Shown here: piece by piece, positions 8,182 through 17,030 of the stretch
Numbering within the stretch: position 1 is the first letter of the stretch
Layout of the letters: every line of letters begins with the position of its first letter
NCBI GenBank assembly: GCA_965234335.1
Contig: OZ248456.1
Coordinates: 62,001-126,000, forward strand
DNA: 64,000 bases
Direction: 5' to 3'
From: Leadbetterella lacustris
Lineage (GTDB): Bacteria; Bacteroidota; Bacteroidia; Cytophagales; Spirosomataceae
Notes under the pieces: generated by a model
The model's input: only the letters and a program-made list of their open reading frames with translations
What the model was told of the DNA's origin: nothing
The model's database searches: none
Translations under genes and position numbers: made by a program

Positions 8182-8770
8182 CATTATTAGCAATTTTTTC
8201 GTTTTTTCACGTACTAAAGAACTTAAGTTTCGTATTAATGGCGAACTTTAAAAAATTGGTCAACAAACAATACAAAAAGAAGCTTTATTTTACATCAAGA
8301 TTTTTCGGCTAATGAGAATTTAGATACTGGTAGAAATAAAGAAACGTTTGGTGCTCTGCGTATTTTGATGCGATAACTTAAGGTTTCAGTAAGCATTCAA
8401 GGATATTTATTTCAATTTCAGGTGTTAAAAATAGATTCTAAGGTATATGTTAATTTGATTTTGAAATATTTTCGGAATGCCAAAATGCTTGAATAAAGTT
8501 AAAGTCAACAAATATGACAAAACGAACAACATAGCCAAGGGAATTCTATCCATGAAAAGGCCTACTTGTTTATTTTCGGGCCTGAGAGATAACATCGCAC
8601 CTCCGAAAATGGGTCATGAGTTTTATTAATTATTGCCAAATTCAGAGTTGCATTTCATAGATAAATTTGCCACACACTTAAGTTGTAACAGCCCCAACCA
8701 TTTTTTAAAATAAAGGGCGTTTTTTTAGAAAAAATGAGTTTCGAAACAGTATTCAAACAATTTCTACCTT
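8182..8770. other. 589-bp gap without a confident gene
   Basis: No ORF above 60 codons and no recognisable RNA. It holds one short minus-strand frame with a hydrophobic helix (8425-8595) and an inverted repeat ATTTTCGG/CCGAAAAT (8572-8579 with 8603-8610). It may be a decayed gene. The stretch GCCTGAGAG at 8580-8588 is not enough to call a TPP riboswitch. Confidence 0.6.
8425..8595 (-). CDS. Possible 56-residue membrane protein
   Basis: An ATG frame of 56 residues with a polar start (MLSLRPENKQVG), a hydrophobic stretch of about 20 residues (IPLAMLFVLSYLLTLTLF) and a basic/polar tail. A strong Shine-Dalgarno-like GGAGGT lies 3 nt before the ATG, which is unusual in this phylum, and ATG plus GGAG fall within a hairpin (8572-8610). 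I do not recognise a family. It could be a real mini-protein, a remnant of a larger membrane protein, or chance. Confidence 0.25.
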   Translation of the reverse strand: MLSLRPENKQVGLFMDRIPLAMLFVLSYLLTLTLFKHFGIPKIFQNQINIYLRIYF

Positions 8771-9427
8771 ATGGTAGCCAAAGAACTAATAGACAGCAAT
8801 ATACCTGTCTTAAAACAAAGAGATAACGTTGATAGAGCTTTACAACTCATGGGCGAATGTAAAAACACACATTTGCCCTACGTCCATGATGCCATTTTTT
8901 CGGGTTTCTTTTCAGAAGAACTCTTGCTGAATTATGACTACGACACCCTTCTCGAGGACATCAGACCAGAAATGGTAGAACTCAAGATTGATGCAAATCT
9001 ACCCATTTTAGAACTTATCAAGCTTTTTTCTAGTACTTCTTTTGAGCTTCTGCCGGTTTTTGATAGCACAGATTTGTTCATTGGCGTTATAGAAAAAAAG
9101 GAGGCCAACGAAAGGTTTATAGAAACATTGGCTTTAAATGACAACGGTGGTATTATAGAAATCAATCTGCACCATAAAGAATATTCATTGAGCGAAATCT
9201 CAAAAATAATTGAATATGAATATGCCAAAATTATTAGTTTATTCCTGTCCAACGACAGCCAAAATCATTTGCACTTAACCCTTAAGCTTGATATTGGCCG
9301 GATTAGTGGGGTTGTAAACTCACTAGAAAGATACGGCTACAACGTAGTATCTTACTTTGCCTCAGAGCCGGTTACAAACATCGAAAAGGACCGATATGAC
9401 CTTTTAATGAAATATTTGAGCATCTAA
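8771..9427 (+). CDS. CBS-domain protein upstream of nadK
   Basis: 218 residues. The first half holds a CBS pair (VAKELIDSNIPVLKQRDNVD... and the second unit around NLPILELIKLFSSTSFELLPVFD with the typical GVIEKKE ending). The last 80 residues (IIEINLHHKEYSLSEISKIIE onward) look like an ACT-type alpha/beta fold. CBS pairs bind adenosyl nucleotides and ACT-like domains bind small ligands, so a sensory role is likely. It ends 12 bp before nadK, an arrangement frequent in Bacteroidota, and may respond to nucleotide or NAD status. Confidence 0.8.
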   Translation: MVAKELIDSNIPVLKQRDNVDRALQLMGECKNTHLPYVHDAIFSGFFSEELLLNYDYDTLLEDIRPEMVELKIDANLPILELIKLFSSTSFELLPVFDSTDLFIGVIEKKEANERFIETLALNDNGGIIEINLHHKEYSLSEISKIIEYEYAKIISLFLSNDSQNHLHLTLKLDIGRISGVVNSLERYGYNVVSYFASEPVTNIEKDRYDLLMKYLSI

Positions 9428-9439
9428 AAGACCAATTTT

Positions 9440-10327
9440 ATGAAATTTGCCATTCATGGAAGAGTTTTCAAATCAGACTCTTCGGCTGCTATACAAGAGA
9501 TTTTTGACGAATTAAAAAACAACGACATTACCTATCAAGTATCCGACTCGTTTACCGAAATTCTTCACGATGCTCAAATTCAATTTGACGACACCCACAT
9601 CTTTAAAAATGCACAAGACCTACAAGACATTGACATAGCCTTTAGTTTGGGAGGGGATGGTTCTTTTTTGGAAACTTTGGGCTTGGTCGCAAGTAATGAA
9701 ATCCCGATATTGGGTATTAACTTCGGAAGGTTAGGCTTTTTAACGGATATACAGCCACAAAATATTAAGAAAACCATTAAAAAAATCCTAGCTAAACAAT
9801 ACAAAATAGACGAGAGACTGATGCTCCACACAGAGGCAAAAAACGACTTTTTTAAATCAGGCATGAATTTTGCACTCAACGAAATAGCTATTTCAAAAAC
9901 TGACACTTCGTCTATGATTGTTATTCATGCTTACATAGATGGTGAGTTTTTGAATAGTTATTGGGCAGATGGTCTCATGGTGGCAACACCAACAGGATCT
10001 ACTGGCTACAATTTGAGTTGCGGTGGCCCTTTAGTAATGCCAAAGTCTGAAAACTTTATCATTACGCCCATTTGCCCACACAATTTATTTGTTAGGCCAA
10101 TAATAGTTTCTAGCCAAAGCAAAATAACTTTGAAAGTAGAAAGCCGTAGTAAGAATTTCTTGGTTTCGATGGACTCCAGAGCCAAAATAATCGGTGACGA
10201 TGTGGGTGAAATCAACATCAGTTTGGAGGTTTTCAAAGCCAAGCTAGTGAAAATAGACGGAATGAGTTTTTTAAGCACACTCCGCAAAAAATTAAACTGG
10301 GGCGATGACATCAGAAAGAGAAATTAA
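9440..10327 (+). CDS. nadK: NAD kinase
   Basis: 295 residues. It phosphorylates NAD to NADP in the cytoplasm. The signature GGDGS is at residues 71-75 and is followed by GINFGRLGFLTD; the second NAD-binding element TPTGSTGYNLSCGGP lies about residues 183-197. Length agrees with the family. Its closely spaced partner is the CBS protein; it leads into a block of envelope genes. Confidence 0.96.
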   Translation: MKFAIHGRVFKSDSSAAIQEIFDELKNNDITYQVSDSFTEILHDAQIQFDDTHIFKNAQDLQDIDIAFSLGGDGSFLETLGLVASNEIPILGINFGRLGFLTDIQPQNIKKTIKKILAKQYKIDERLMLHTEAKNDFFKSGMNFALNEIAISKTDTSSMIVIHAYIDGEFLNSYWADGLMVATPTGSTGYNLSCGGPLVMPKSENFIITPICPHNLFVRPIIVSSQSKITLKVESRSKNFLVSMDSRAKIIGDDVGEINISLEVFKAKLVKIDGMSFLSTLRKKLNWGDDIRKRN

Positions 10328-10349
10328 AAAATAATTCAATAAAAACGAA

Positions 10350-11444
10350 ATGAAAATCGTTTTAAAACAAAGTTCGAAAAAACTAGGAAATACCATGTTG
10401 AGACCCTTAAGTAAATATTACAACATCGTTTTATTATTAATGATGCTTGTATCCGCAAATGCATTTGCCCAAAAGAAAGGCCTTTTTAGTAAGAAAAACG
10501 TCCTTAATCAATATGCCACCGTGGGTATAGGTGGTGGCAGTTCGCACTATTTCGGGGATTTAGCTCCATATTCAAAGTTTTATTATGGTCTTTATACTAA
10601 CGTTCGATGGAATGGAAGTGTAAACTACACGAGATATTTAAATGCTAATGCAGCAGCTAGAATTTCATATTCATACGCCCGCTTATATGGCGATGACTAT
10701 ACTTTTGCTGCTAGAAATCTAGAAAAATTTGCGTCAAACTATATTCGCAATTTAAGTTTCAGAAATGACTTACAAGAATTTACTCTTTCAGGTATTTTCA
10801 ATATCTTACCACAATACGGCAAAGGAGCTAAAGGCAGAAGTAACATTGTGCCTTATGCAGCAGTCGGTATTGGAATCTATGGTCACAATCCAAAAGCGAG
10901 AGGCCCTATGAGTTCCGACCCCATTACAAACTTACCTGTAAAAGCACCTTGGGAAGCTCTGAAGCCTTTGAATACTTCGGGACAAGGTATACCAGGAAGC
11001 CCAGTCAAAACTTACTCGCTTGTACAACCTGTTATCCCTATAGCCTTAGGCTTGAGAGTTAAAATCAACTCAAACTTTGATTTCACTGCTGAGGCTGGAT
11101 TAAGACTCACTCCTTTTGACTATTTGGACGATGTTGGTGGAACTATTTATCCATCTAAATCTTCAATGATATCGAATTATGGGAATGATGCCGCAGCTTT
11201 TAGCCATAGAGCAGGAGAATACTTCCCGGCCAATTACAAAGGAGAAAATAGGGTTATAAAGCTTTATCAAGCTGCATCACAATTGGGTTTTAGTACTGCT
11301 GTCATTACCCCCTCGATAAATGCTGAGGTAATCCATCCCTACTCTTCTGCAAGAGGGACCAAAACAGTAGATAGCTATATTCTGACACAGTTCACGCTTA
11401 GTTATGTTTTAAGTAACAACATCAAATGCCCTATTATAAAATGA
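10350..11444 (+). CDS. DUF6089-type outer membrane beta-barrel protein
   Basis: Up to 364 residues with a signal peptide that ends NAFAQ. The ATG at 10395 (MLRPLSKYY) gives a more standard signal peptide than the first ATG. The mature protein is rich in alternating aromatic/polar strands (for example YATVGIGGGSSHYFGDLAP) and ends in a strand, as in small outer-membrane barrels. The position next to a second DUF6089 gene, uppS and bamA is typical of Bacteroidota genomes. The function is unknown, probably structural or in envelope assembly. Confidence 0.78.
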   Translation: MKIVLKQSSKKLGNTMLRPLSKYYNIVLLLMMLVSANAFAQKKGLFSKKNVLNQYATVGIGGGSSHYFGDLAPYSKFYYGLYTNVRWNGSVNYTRYLNANAAARISYSYARLYGDDYTFAARNLEKFASNYIRNLSFRNDLQEFTLSGIFNILPQYGKGAKGRSNIVPYAAVGIGIYGHNPKARGPMSSDPITNLPVKAPWEALKPLNTSGQGIPGSPVKTYSLVQPVIPIALGLRVKINSNFDFTAEAGLRLTPFDYLDDVGGTIYPSKSSMISNYGNDAAAFSHRAGEYFPANYKGENRVIKLYQAASQLGFSTAVITPSINAEVIHPYSSARGTKTVDSYILTQFTLSYVLSNNIKCPIIK

Positions 11445-11508
11445 TTTAACCTCTACTTATTTTTATTTGCAAGAAAAAACTGGAACTTTGCTGTCGTAAA
11501 ATAGAGGT

Positions 11509-12282
11509 ATGTTCAAAAAAACACTATTCTTTCTTTGTATTTCGTATTTTTCTATTGCCCAAAAACTCGAAATTGGTGCAGGTGTAGGTCCAACTTATTA
11601 CAAAGGGGATCTGCAACCAACATTCAGGATACTAAATCCTAGTGTTGGGAGCAACCTATTTGTAAGATATAATGTATCTAAAGTCATTTCTATAAAAGCC
11701 AATGCCATGATTGGGATTGTACAGGGCAACGACAGTAATTCAGGCAATATTTTGAACCAATACAGAGGATTTAAATTCAACAATACGCTTTGGGATTACA
11801 ACGGACAGATAGAATATAACTTCCTGAATTTCAGAACCCACAATGGACGATATGAACACAAATGGACACCTTATTTATTTGGTGGCTTTGGCAATATACA
11901 ATTTCTTAACAGAAAATACACCACGAGGTTAGTATCTAAAGAAAACTCGGGCATATCTGGCCCCGATCCAGTGTTGCCATTTGGAATTGGATTCAAAAAA
12001 ATCATAAATGGTAAGTGGAACTTTGGCGTTGAATTCAGCACGAGAGTCTTACTGCGTAAAAAAAATGCAGATAGTTTTGATGGCTATGGCTTCAATCCGG
12101 TAAATGGAGATGTTCAGAATTTTTATCTAGCCCATGACGGTTTAGACCCAAACATCAATTTGTTAGAGTATCCGAATACCCTACAGAAAGATAAGTATTT
12201 CCATATTTCATTTTCAGTAAGTTATCTTTTTTACAAAGTACACTGCCCTTCGGGTAGACAATTCGGACCTTTTAAGTACTAA
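11509..12282 (+). CDS. DUF6089-type outer membrane protein, second copy
   Basis: 257 residues; signal peptide to about residue 18 (FSIAQ). The mature start LEIGAGVGPTYYKGDLQP parallels the preceding gene's VGIGGGSSHYFGDLAP, so the two are paralogues of unequal length. Predicted beta-barrel with terminal strand. It lies between the first DUF6089 gene and uppS. No function is known. Confidence 0.78.
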   Translation: MFKKTLFFLCISYFSIAQKLEIGAGVGPTYYKGDLQPTFRILNPSVGSNLFVRYNVSKVISIKANAMIGIVQGNDSNSGNILNQYRGFKFNNTLWDYNGQIEYNFLNFRTHNGRYEHKWTPYLFGGFGNIQFLNRKYTTRLVSKENSGISGPDPVLPFGIGFKKIINGKWNFGVEFSTRVLLRKKNADSFDGYGFNPVNGDVQNFYLAHDGLDPNINLLEYPNTLQKDKYFHISFSVSYLFYKVHCPSGRQFGPFKY

Positions 12283-12335
12283 TAAGCCCCTCGAAATCAA
12301 TTAAAACTATATTTTAGCTTAATTAGATGCACTAC

Positions 12336-12366
12336 TTTTAATTCCTTTATCTTTTTTGTATTTTTG
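12336..12366 (+). promoter_or_regulatory. Promoter before uppS
   Basis: TTTA (12336-12339), 19-bp spacer, TATTTTTG (12359-12366). The -7 box fits TAnnTTTG and ends 32 bp before the TTG start. It likely drives uppS, bamA and the two ompH genes. Confidence 0.55.
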
Positions 12367-12398
12367 CAATCCTTTTCTAACGGACTAATACTATTTTT

Positions 12399-13142
12399 TT
12401 GGAAGACATCGATTTAAACAATTTACCCAAGCATATTGCCGTTATCATGGATGGTAACGGACGATGGGCAAAGAGCAAAGGTGCCATGCGTATTTTTGGT
12501 CATCACCATGGCATTGCTGCTGTGCGTGACACCGTGGAAGGTTGTGCAGAATTGGGTATTGGACATTTGACACTCTACACTTTTTCTACCGAAAATTGGG
12601 AACGGCCTAAAGCCGAGGTAGATGGCATAATGAGTCTGTTGATCAAAACAATTGGTGACGAAATCCCAAGCTTACACAAAAATAACGTTAGGCTAAAATG
12701 TATCGGCGACCTTAAAATGTTACCCAAAAATGCCAGAAATGAAATGTTGGCAGGTATAGAAAAGACTAAGAATAATACAGGCCTAGTATTGAGCTTAGCA
12801 CTAAGTTATAGTGGCAAATGGGATATAGTACAGGCTATTAAACAAATAGCAACTAAAATACAAAATAACGAACTCGGTGTAGAAGAAATTAACGAAGGTA
12901 TGTTCAATAAGTTTTTATCTACTTATCCAGACCCAGATGTTGATTTTCTTATAAGAACCGGAGGGGACCATAGAATAAGTAACTACCTACTTTGGCAGTC
13001 TGCCTATGCGGAACTACTGTTCTTAGACGATGTATTCTGGCCTGACTTTAGAAAAGAGCATTTGAAAGACGCCATAAAAACATATCAACAAAGAGAAAGA
13101 CGATTCGGAAAAACAGGAGATCAGATAAAAACAAATAAATGA
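12399..13142 (+). CDS. uppS: Isoprenyl transferase (undecaprenyl diphosphate synthase)
   Basis: 247 residues with a TTG start; the next in-frame ATG is inside the catalytic MDGNGRWA motif and would destroy the enzyme. It extends farnesyl diphosphate to the C55 lipid carrier for peptidoglycan and surface polysaccharides. Visible motifs: IAVIMDGNGRWA (D18 binds Mg2+), HHHGIAAVRD, TLYTFSTENW, and RTGGDHRISNYLLWQ. At residue 190 the usual Mg2+-binding glutamate (GGE in E. coli) is aspartate. Overlaps bamA by 4 bp (ATGA). Confidence 0.95.
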   Translation: MEDIDLNNLPKHIAVIMDGNGRWAKSKGAMRIFGHHHGIAAVRDTVEGCAELGIGHLTLYTFSTENWERPKAEVDGIMSLLIKTIGDEIPSLHKNNVRLKCIGDLKMLPKNARNEMLAGIEKTKNNTGLVLSLALSYSGKWDIVQAIKQIATKIQNNELGVEEINEGMFNKFLSTYPDPDVDFLIRTGGDHRISNYLLWQSAYAELLFLDDVFWPDFRKEHLKDAIKTYQQRERRFGKTGDQIKTNK

Positions 13143-15742
13143 GGAATTCTTTAAAACTATTCATATTAACATTATTAATTTGTGTACTAAACATTGCAGC
13201 AAAAGCCCAAAGAGTAGGACTTCCGCGTTTAAATCGAACGGTATCTGAGGAATCTCTTATAGATTACACAAATCCAAAAGACTATATCATAGGTGGAATA
13301 GTGGTAACTGGTGCCAAATTTCTTGACCCCAACACACTCATATCTGTTTCTGGCCTCAATGTAAACGATGAGATTAAAATACCTGGAGAGCGAATTTCGA
13401 CTGCAATAAAAAGATTGATGGATCAAGGTATTATCGAGGATGTTTCTATAAATATCACCAAGGTCGAGGGGAAAACCATATTCCTTGAATTGGCACTGAA
13501 AGAGAGACCAAGACTAAATAAGATAGTACTGAATGGAATCAGAAAAGGAGAAAAAGAGACTATTGAAGATAAGATAAAAACCTATAAAGGCAAAGTAATT
13601 ACTGATGCTATGGTTAAAAACATTCAGAACATTGTCAAAAAACACTACTTGGACAAAGGATTCAGGAATTGTACCGTTCAAGTTCAACAAAACGCGGATA
13701 CCGTTAGAATAAACAATGCTGCTTTGGTGTTTAATATCTCCAAAAAATCAAAGGTGAAAATAAACGATATACAACTGAACGGTTTGAAGGAATTGCCAGA
13801 ATGGAAGGTATTATCTAAGATGAAAGGAACAAAAGAAAAAGCACCTTTGAGAATTTTTACTCCTTCGAAGTACATAACTAAAAAATATAAAGAAGACAAA
13901 GAGAAACTTGTAAGCTTCTTAAACAAAAATGGATACAGAAACGCCCAAATAGTAAGTGACTCCATCTATGTAGTAGATGATAAAAATATCAACATTGTAT
14001 TGAATATTACTGAAGGCAACCGTTTCTACTACCGAAATATTTCTTGGACAGGAAATTACCTAAGAAATTCAGATACCCTTGCCTTGATTCTTGGTGTTAA
14101 AAAAGGCGATTTGTACAATCCTGAAGAACTAGAAAAGAAAATAAACGGTAAGCCACAGCAAGATGTCAGTTCATATTACATGGACGACGGATATTTGTAC
14201 TTCAGCTGTCAACCCATAGAAACTGCTATCGAAGGTGACTCAATTGACATCGAAATGAGAATTAACGAAGGTAAGCAGGCCACCATTAATAAAATTATTC
14301 TTAATGGCAATTCAAAAACAAGTGACCACGTAGTTTTGAGAGAAATCCTCACAAAACCAGGCCAAAAGTTTAGTAAAACCGACTTGGTAGAAACAGTACA
14401 GATGCTTTCGAAATTAGGTTATTTTGATCCCCAAAAAATCGAGCCTAAACCTGTTCCTCAAAACGACGGAACCGTAAACATTGAATATAACGTGGAGGAG
14501 AAATCCAATGACAACATTGAGCTCTCCGGAGGTTGGAGTGGTATTCAGGGCATTATTGGCACATTTGGTATAGTCTTCAATAATTTTGCAATACGAAAAA
14601 TACTTAAAATTAGAGAGTACAAACCACTTCCGAAAGGCGATGGACAGCGATTCGCCATCAGATTCCAAGCCAATGGCGGCTTCCAAAACTATTCTATTTC
14701 ATTTACCGAACCATGGCTCGGCGGAAAGAAACCAAATTCCTTTACTGTTAGTTTATTTCACTCCGTACAAGATTACAGCAAAATTGCAGAAAGAATGCAA
14801 CGCCTTTCAGGCAACTCCTTCAATAATCCATTTCTAGGAGGTGGATTTAATTCTGCATTTACTCAAGGTTTTTTCAGAAATACTGGAGGGTCTCTTACCT
14901 ACGGGAAAAGGCTGAACTGGCCGGATAGGAACTTCAACTTCAGCTCCGTATTTTCTTATCAATATTACGATGTAGAAAACAGTTTCCTTTTATCCAACTT
15001 TAGAAATGGTCAAGCCCACGATGTTTCTTTAGGTTTCAACATATCAAGATATAGCCTTGATAATCCGCAGTTTACAAGAAGCGGATCAAATATTTCATTA
15101 AATTCTACGTTTAATCCTCCTTATTCGATGTTCGGCACTCCGAAATCTGGAAAATTGTGGATAGAAGGACACAAATGGATGTTTGACGCCGACTGGTATG
15201 CACCTGTTTTTGGTAAGTTAATTTTCCATGCCAAAGGAAACATGGGTTTCCTGGGTAGATATAACTCTAGCACCGGTTACAGTCCTTTTGGCCGATTTGT
15301 GCTAGGTGGAGCTGGAATGGGTTTACAGAACAATAATAGTATAGGTATAGAATTGATTGGACTAAGAGGATACGACGAAGGTGTACTTTATGAGGCTACT
15401 TACAACGAAAAACGTGAGTCAGCACAAGCTGTAGGTGCATTTTCTAGAACTGGAGGTATTATTTACAGTAAATACGCTTTAGAACTTCGTTATCCTGTTT
15501 CTTTAAACCCCCAAGCAACTATTTTTGTACTTGGATTTGCTGAAGCAGGAAATAGCTGGGGAAGTTACAAAGATTATAATCCATTTAAGTTGAGACGCTC
15601 AGCGGGTATTGGTGCCAGAATTTTCATGGCGGCCTTTGGATTATTAGGAATTGACTACGGATATGGTTTTGATCCAATTCCGGGCATTCAGAATCAGGGA
15701 AGAAAAGCGTTTACGTTTAGCATTGGCCAACAAATAAGATAA
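13139..15742 (+). CDS. bamA: Outer membrane protein assembly factor BamA
   Basis: 867 residues with a signal peptide (to about residue 23, AAKAQ). The N-terminal half contains about five POTRA domains (for example IVVTGAKFLDPNTL, KIVLNGIRKGEKE, KIILNGNSKTSDH) and the second half is an Omp85 barrel beginning near ELSGGWSG and ending FSIGQQIR, with a lid region around GRFVLGGAGM and IGLRGYDEG. It inserts barrels into the outer membrane. The ATGA overlap with uppS and the two ompH genes behind it fit an envelope-assembly operon. Confidence 0.95.
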   Translation: MRNSLKLFILTLLICVLNIAAKAQRVGLPRLNRTVSEESLIDYTNPKDYIIGGIVVTGAKFLDPNTLISVSGLNVNDEIKIPGERISTAIKRLMDQGIIEDVSINITKVEGKTIFLELALKERPRLNKIVLNGIRKGEKETIEDKIKTYKGKVITDAMVKNIQNIVKKHYLDKGFRNCTVQVQQNADTVRINNAALVFNISKKSKVKINDIQLNGLKELPEWKVLSKMKGTKEKAPLRIFTPSKYITKKYKEDKEKLVSFLNKNGYRNAQIVSDSIYVVDDKNINIVLNITEGNRFYYRNISWTGNYLRNSDTLALILGVKKGDLYNPEELEKKINGKPQQDVSSYYMDDGYLYFSCQPIETAIEGDSIDIEMRINEGKQATINKIILNGNSKTSDHVVLREILTKPGQKFSKTDLVETVQMLSKLGYFDPQKIEPKPVPQNDGTVNIEYNVEEKSNDNIELSGGWSGIQGIIGTFGIVFNNFAIRKILKIREYKPLPKGDGQRFAIRFQANGGFQNYSISFTEPWLGGKKPNSFTVSLFHSVQDYSKIAERMQRLSGNSFNNPFLGGGFNSAFTQGFFRNTGGSLTYGKRLNWPDRNFNFSSVFSYQYYDVENSFLLSNFRNGQAHDVSLGFNISRYSLDNPQFTRSGSNISLNSTFNPPYSMFGTPKSGKLWIEGHKWMFDADWYAPVFGKLIFHAKGNMGFLGRYNSSTGYSPFGRFVLGGAGMGLQNNNSIGIELIGLRGYDEGVLYEATYNEKRESAQAVGAFSRTGGIIYSKYALELRYPVSLNPQATIFVLGFAEAGNSWGSYKDYNPFKLRRSAGIGARIFMAAFGLLGIDYGYGFDPIPGIQNQGRKAFTFSIGQQIR

Positions 15743-15853
15743 TGTTAAATTTCTGTTAATTAGAAACCGTATTATATACTATTGATGGAGATTTTCGTCT
15801 TAAGAACACGAAACCTTCAAATAAAAAAACAATCAGGACTAAATCTAAAAAAA

Positions 15854-16372
15854 ATGAAATCGAAAATATTTTTTTTACTTTTGATGCTAGGAGGTTTCCA
15901 GTCTATTGCTCAGAAATTTGGATATATTGACACGGAATATATCATGAACAAAATGCCAGAGTATAAGAAAGCAAATGATGAAATGAATCAGTTTGCAGCG
16001 AAATGGACAAAGGATATTCAGGCAAAATATGTGGACATAGAAAAAATGAAACAAAAATATCAGCAAGAAGAAATACTTCTGACTGCCGATATGAAAAAAG
16101 AGAAACTATTTGAAATTGACAAAAAGGAAGAAGAGCTTCGAACTTTAAATAATAGTATTTTTGGACTTAATGGTCAGCTATTTCAAAAGAAAAAGGAGAT
16201 TTTAAAGCCAATATTGGATGAAATATATAAAACATCAGAAAAAATAGCTCGAAAATATAAACTTAGTTTTATCTTTGACAAAGCATCAGACATGAGTATG
16301 TTTTATGCCGACCCCAAGCACGATTATACAGATTTTATGATGGACGAGCTTGGATTAAATCTTAAAAAGTAA
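15854..16372 (+). CDS. OmpH/Skp-family periplasmic chaperone (first)
   Basis: 172 residues from MKSKIFFLLL at 15854. The frame opens earlier at 15782, but the upstream 24 residues are polar and would bury the signal peptide. Signal cleavage is likely near SIAQ. The body starts KFGYIDTEYIMNKMPEY, a typical OmpH opening, and continues with a long charged coiled coil (about residues 40-120). Skp-like proteins hold unfolded outer-membrane proteins for BamA, which is directly upstream. A second copy follows. Confidence 0.9.
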   Translation: MKSKIFFLLLMLGGFQSIAQKFGYIDTEYIMNKMPEYKKANDEMNQFAAKWTKDIQAKYVDIEKMKQKYQQEEILLTADMKKEKLFEIDKKEEELRTLNNSIFGLNGQLFQKKKEILKPILDEIYKTSEKIARKYKLSFIFDKASDMSMFYADPKHDYTDFMMDELGLNLKK

Positions 16373-16401
16373 ACCAATTTAATTTTTTTAATACTACAGA
16401 A

Positions 16402-16974
16402 ATGAAAATCAAACTATTTGTAATTGCTTTAACAATTTTAGCAAGTATTTCAACGAACGCTCAGAATCTTAAGATAGGTTATACTAATATTGAGTTTATC
16501 CTTCAAAACTTACCAGATTCTAAGGATATCCAATCAAAATTAGCTACTGAAAAAGCTCAGTACGACAAACTTTACCAGGATAAATTAGCTGAAGCTCAAA
16601 AAATGTTTGAAGACTATCAAAAAAATGCAGCTTCTATGTCAGCAGTAATTAAAGCTGACAAAGAAAAAACTTTGCAAAACAAACAAACCGAATTACAAGA
16701 GTTGCAACAAAATGCTGAGGCGGCCCTTTCTCGTAAACAACAAGAAATGATTGCACCAGTAATGGATAAAATCCAAACTGCAATAGATGCAGTGGCAAAA
16801 GAGAATGGTTATATATACGTATTAAACTCTGATGCTGGATATGGCACTACACCAGTAATCTTGGTAGCTCCAGAAACTGACAACATCACCAACCTGGTTT
16901 TTAAGAAAATGGGTGTTCCAATTCCTGCTGAAACCAAAGATGCTGCTCCAGCTGCAACAGCACCAAAAAAATAA
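16402..16974 (+). CDS. OmpH/Skp-family periplasmic chaperone (second)
   Basis: 190 residues; signal peptide ending about residue 21 (STNAQ). KIGYTNIEFILQNLPD parallels the first copy, followed by the same charged coiled-coil segment and a C-terminal globular part; the tail (about 172-190) is Ala/Pro/Lys rich. Two consecutive ompH genes after bamA are common in Bacteroidota. The gene ends in a terminator 26 bp downstream. Confidence 0.92.
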   Translation: MKIKLFVIALTILASISTNAQNLKIGYTNIEFILQNLPDSKDIQSKLATEKAQYDKLYQDKLAEAQKMFEDYQKNAASMSAVIKADKEKTLQNKQTELQELQQNAEAALSRKQQEMIAPVMDKIQTAIDAVAKENGYIYVLNSDAGYGTTPVILVAPETDNITNLVFKKMGVPIPAETKDAAPAATAPKK

Positions 16975-16999
16975 TTTCTGGATTTTATATAACAAACGA

Positions 17000-17030
17000 A
17001 GTCTTTGGTTAACGCCAAAGACTTTTTTTA
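17000..17030. terminator. Terminator between ompH and proB
   Basis: Stem AGTCTTTGG / CCAAAGACT (17000-17008 with 17015-17023), 6-nt loop, then seven T on the plus strand. The minus-strand stop codon of proB lies in the T-run. Confidence 0.9.

Noticed and set aside
8572..8612. CTGAGA and CACCT near each other on the plus strand, reminiscent of a TPP riboswitch
   Set aside because: The remaining conserved THI-box segments (the upstream GGGGTGC and the downstream ACCTGATC/GGNTAATNCC parts) are missing and no thiamine gene follows.
11451..11507. Inverted CCTCTA/TAGAGG flanking the gap before the second DUF6089 gene
   Set aside because: Only 6 bp with a 45-nt loop and no T-run; likely chance.
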